In this document: piece after piece, positions 13,930 to 15,182 of the stretch | Layout: each line of letters starts with the position of its first letter | Position numbering within the stretch: position 1 is the first letter of the stretch | Assembly: GCA_041687675.1 (NCBI GenBank) | Contig: JAWLBM010000064.1 | Coordinates: 1 to 15,182, forward strand | Origin: JAWLBM01 sp041687675 | Lineage (GTDB): Bacteria; Pseudomonadota; Alphaproteobacteria; Rhizobiales; Pleomorphomonadaceae | Direction of reading: 5' to 3' | Length of the DNA: 15,182 nt | Translations under genes and position numbers: made by a program | The notes under the pieces: model-generated | What the model was told of the DNA's origin: nothing | What the model saw: the letters and a program-made list of their open reading frames with translations, nothing else | Database searches by the model: none

Positions 13930-14997
13930 GTGCTCCACACCTTCCGCTCGTCCGGGGACCTCTCCGCCGATCGGCGCTACGCCTACGCGCGCGCTCTCGC
14001 CGAGGCGCGGGACTTCCCCGCCGCCGCCGACCTCTACCGCCAGACCCTCGAGCTCGCGCCCGACTGGCTGCCCGCCCTTGCCGGCCTCGCCGAGGCGCTG
14101 GTCGAGGCGGGAGCGCCCGCCGAAGCCGCGCCGGTGCTGGAGCGGATGCTGGCGCTCGATCCCGCCGACGCGTTCGGCGCCGCCCTGCGGCTCGCCGCCA
14201 TCGGCCGGGCGCCGGTGCCGGAGGCGCCGCCCGAGGCCTATGTCCGCGGCCTGTTCGACGCCTATGCCGACCGCTTCGACGAGGCGCTGGTCGACCGCCT
14301 GGGCTACCGGGTGCCGGAGCTGATCGAGGCCGCCGTCGCCCGGCTGAAGCCGGAGGGCAGCCTCGGCCGGGTCCTCGACCTCGGCTGCGGCACCGGCCTG
14401 ATGGGCGAGCGGCTGCGCGGCCGGGCGAGCGCCCTCCACGGCATCGACCTCTCCCCCGAGATGGTGGCGAGGGCCCGCGCCCGCGGCATCTACGACGGCC
14501 TCGTCACCGGCGACGTCTCCGCCCTGATGGACGGCCGCGCGCCGGTGGCGGACCTCGTCGTCGCCGCCGACCTCTTCGTCTACGTCGGCCGCCTCGAGGC
14601 CGTCTTCGCCGGGCTCGCCGCGACCCTCCCCGAGGGCGCCCTCTTCGTCTTCTCGGCGGAGCGGGCGGAGGATGGCGACGTCGTCCTCCGCGACAGCCTG
14701 CGCTACGCCCACTCCGAGGCCTACCTCCGCGCCGTCGCCACTGCCCATTTCTTCGAGGTGGCGGCGGTGGAACCGGCGGTGCTGCGCCGTGACCGGGGCG
14801 CCGACGTCGCCGGGCTCATCGTCTCGGCGAGACTCGCCCTGCCGGCGGGGCGCGAGGCGGCGGGGTCAGTTGGTGGCGAAGCAGCGAAGGACGACCGCGC
14901 TTCCGTCCTCGATCGCATGCTCGACGACGCTCTCAGGGTTGTCGCTTTCGAAGCGGGCGATGGCCTTGCCGAAGACGGTGCGGACGTCCTCGGCTGA
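13930..14997 (+). CDS. TPR-repeat methyltransferase (COG4976-like)
   Basis: 355 aa. Residues about 14-80 form two TPR-like repeats (YAYARALAEARDFPAAADLY and the following one). The segment YVRGLFDAYADRFDEALVDRL (104-124) is typical of this family. The class I SAM-binding motif I is VLDLGCGTG (148-156), with the acidic residue of motif II in GIDLS (171-175) and GDVSAL (194-199) after it. The substrate is unknown. The start is GTG at 13930, with no strong ribosome site, so an internal start is possible. The family core ends at GLIVSARLA (295-303). The last 50 or so residues have poor third-position GC (28 of 43 codons) and overlap a minus-strand frame, so the tail may be a read-through extension. 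Confidence 0.88.
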   Translation: MLHTFRSSGDLSADRRYAYARALAEARDFPAAADLYRQTLELAPDWLPALAGLAEALVEAGAPAEAAPVLERMLALDPADAFGAALRLAAIGRAPVPEAPPEAYVRGLFDAYADRFDEALVDRLGYRVPELIEAAVARLKPEGSLGRVLDLGCGTGLMGERLRGRASALHGIDLSPEMVARARARGIYDGLVTGDVSALMDGRAPVADLVVAADLFVYVGRLEAVFAGLAATLPEGALFVFSAERAEDGDVVLRDSLRYAHSEAYLRAVATAHFFEVAAVEPAVLRRDRGADVAGLIVSARLALPAGREAAGSVGGEAAKDDRASVLDRMLDDALRVVAFEAGDGLAEDGADVLG

Positions 14998-15000
14998 CAC
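14866..15000 (-). CDS. Short minus-strand reading frame, possible gene or gene remnant
   Basis: 44 aa if started at GTG 15000. The sequence has no R/P low-complexity: it reads VSAEDVRTVFGKAIARFES, then DNPESVVEHAI, ending VVLRCFATN. By hand count 37 of its 42 codons in the overlap end in G or C, against 28 of 43 for the plus-strand frame over the same bases, so the minus strand looks like the coding one. Upstream of 15000 the frame continues to a GTG at 15096, but codon use there is poor and a dispersed repeat begins, so the N-terminus may have been lost. GGGGGAGG lies about 15 bases before the GTG, farther than ideal. No family is recognised. Confidence 0.42.
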   Translation of the reverse strand: MSAEDVRTVFGKAIARFESDNPESVVEHAIEDGSAVVLRCFATN

Positions 15001-15095
15001 CTCGGGGGCCGCGATCCTCCCCCAAGGGCGAGAAGGAAAGCTTCCCGGCCACCGGTGTCGCCCGACGGCAGAAGACTGGCGCGGCGGGCGGGGCA

Positions 15096-15153
15096 CGCTC
15101 CCCTTCTCCCCTCCCGGGGAGAAGGTGCCGGCGAATGCCGGCGGATGAGGGGC
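15096..15153. repeat. Dispersed GGGGAGAAGG-type intergenic repeat
   Basis: CCTTCTCCCC (15102-15111), loop TCCC, GGGGAGAAGG (15116-15125) is a perfect 10-bp inverted repeat. GCCGGC (15127-15132), GAAT, GCCGGC (15137-15142) adds a second hairpin, followed by GGATGAGGGGC. This arrangement is a very common dispersed repeat in Rhizobiales genomes (from memory). No gene is visible from 15001 to the window end. Confidence 0.75.
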
Positions 15154-15182
15154 GCGCGGCCGGAGGGTTCGCCCGGCTGGAG

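Noticed and set aside
1..15182. CRISPR array, tRNA or rRNA genes, insertion sequence ends
   Set aside because: No regularly spaced repeats, no tRNA-like cloverleaf or rRNA core sequence, and no transposase or matching terminal inverted repeats were seen on reading either strand.

Overview
The window is a GC-rich stretch of bacterial chromosome, best explained as an alphaproteobacterium of the order Hyphomicrobiales (Rhizobiales). The grounds are very high third-position GC, the rhizobial-type order dapB then gpmA, a short (about 206 aa) gpmA product, infC divergent from an ABHD10-like hydrolase, and two dispersed repeats of the kind common in that order at the window ends. The genus cannot be told from the sequence. 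These assignments rest on recall of family and repeat patterns, not on searches.

Layout. (1) At 1-57 lies the end of a dispersed palindromic repeat. (2) At 186-3344 (minus) is a single-chain restriction-modification enzyme (nuclease, coupler, N6-adenine methyltransferase and target-recognition domain, without a helicase). Its target-recognition segment is strikingly AT-rich. It sits just downstream of the terminator of infC. (3) infC (3579-4115, minus) starts with ATT. A long GC-rich leader region (4116-4583) separates it from a plus-strand cluster: ABHD10-like hydrolase, dapB (lysine and peptidoglycan precursor synthesis), gpmA (glycolysis) and a GNAT acetyltransferase, ending at a strong bidirectional terminator near 7516. 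(4) On the minus strand follow a small exported protein, an EamA/DMT transporter and a XerC-type tyrosine recombinase; the last two probably form one unit. (5) A small exported protein (10009-10356, plus) converges on a bacterioferritin gene. The ferredoxin Bfd lies upstream of bfr on the same strand, giving an iron storage and release pair. (6) A MAPEG-family membrane protein (minus) is divergent from a low-molecular-weight phosphatase/ArsC-like protein (plus) whose phosphate-loop arginine is missing. (7) A plus-strand row of a LOG-family Rossmann protein, a TerB-like protein and a TPR-methyltransferase follows. The last has a tail that overlaps a short minus-strand reading frame. A second dispersed repeat closes the window.

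Most of the window is ordinary housekeeping chromosome. The accessory element is the restriction-modification gene, and the low-GC island confined to its specificity domain is the strongest sign of recent recombination. The degenerate phosphatase and the overlapping 3' ends near 14866-14997 are the next most worth checking. No tRNA, rRNA, CRISPR array or insertion sequence was seen.
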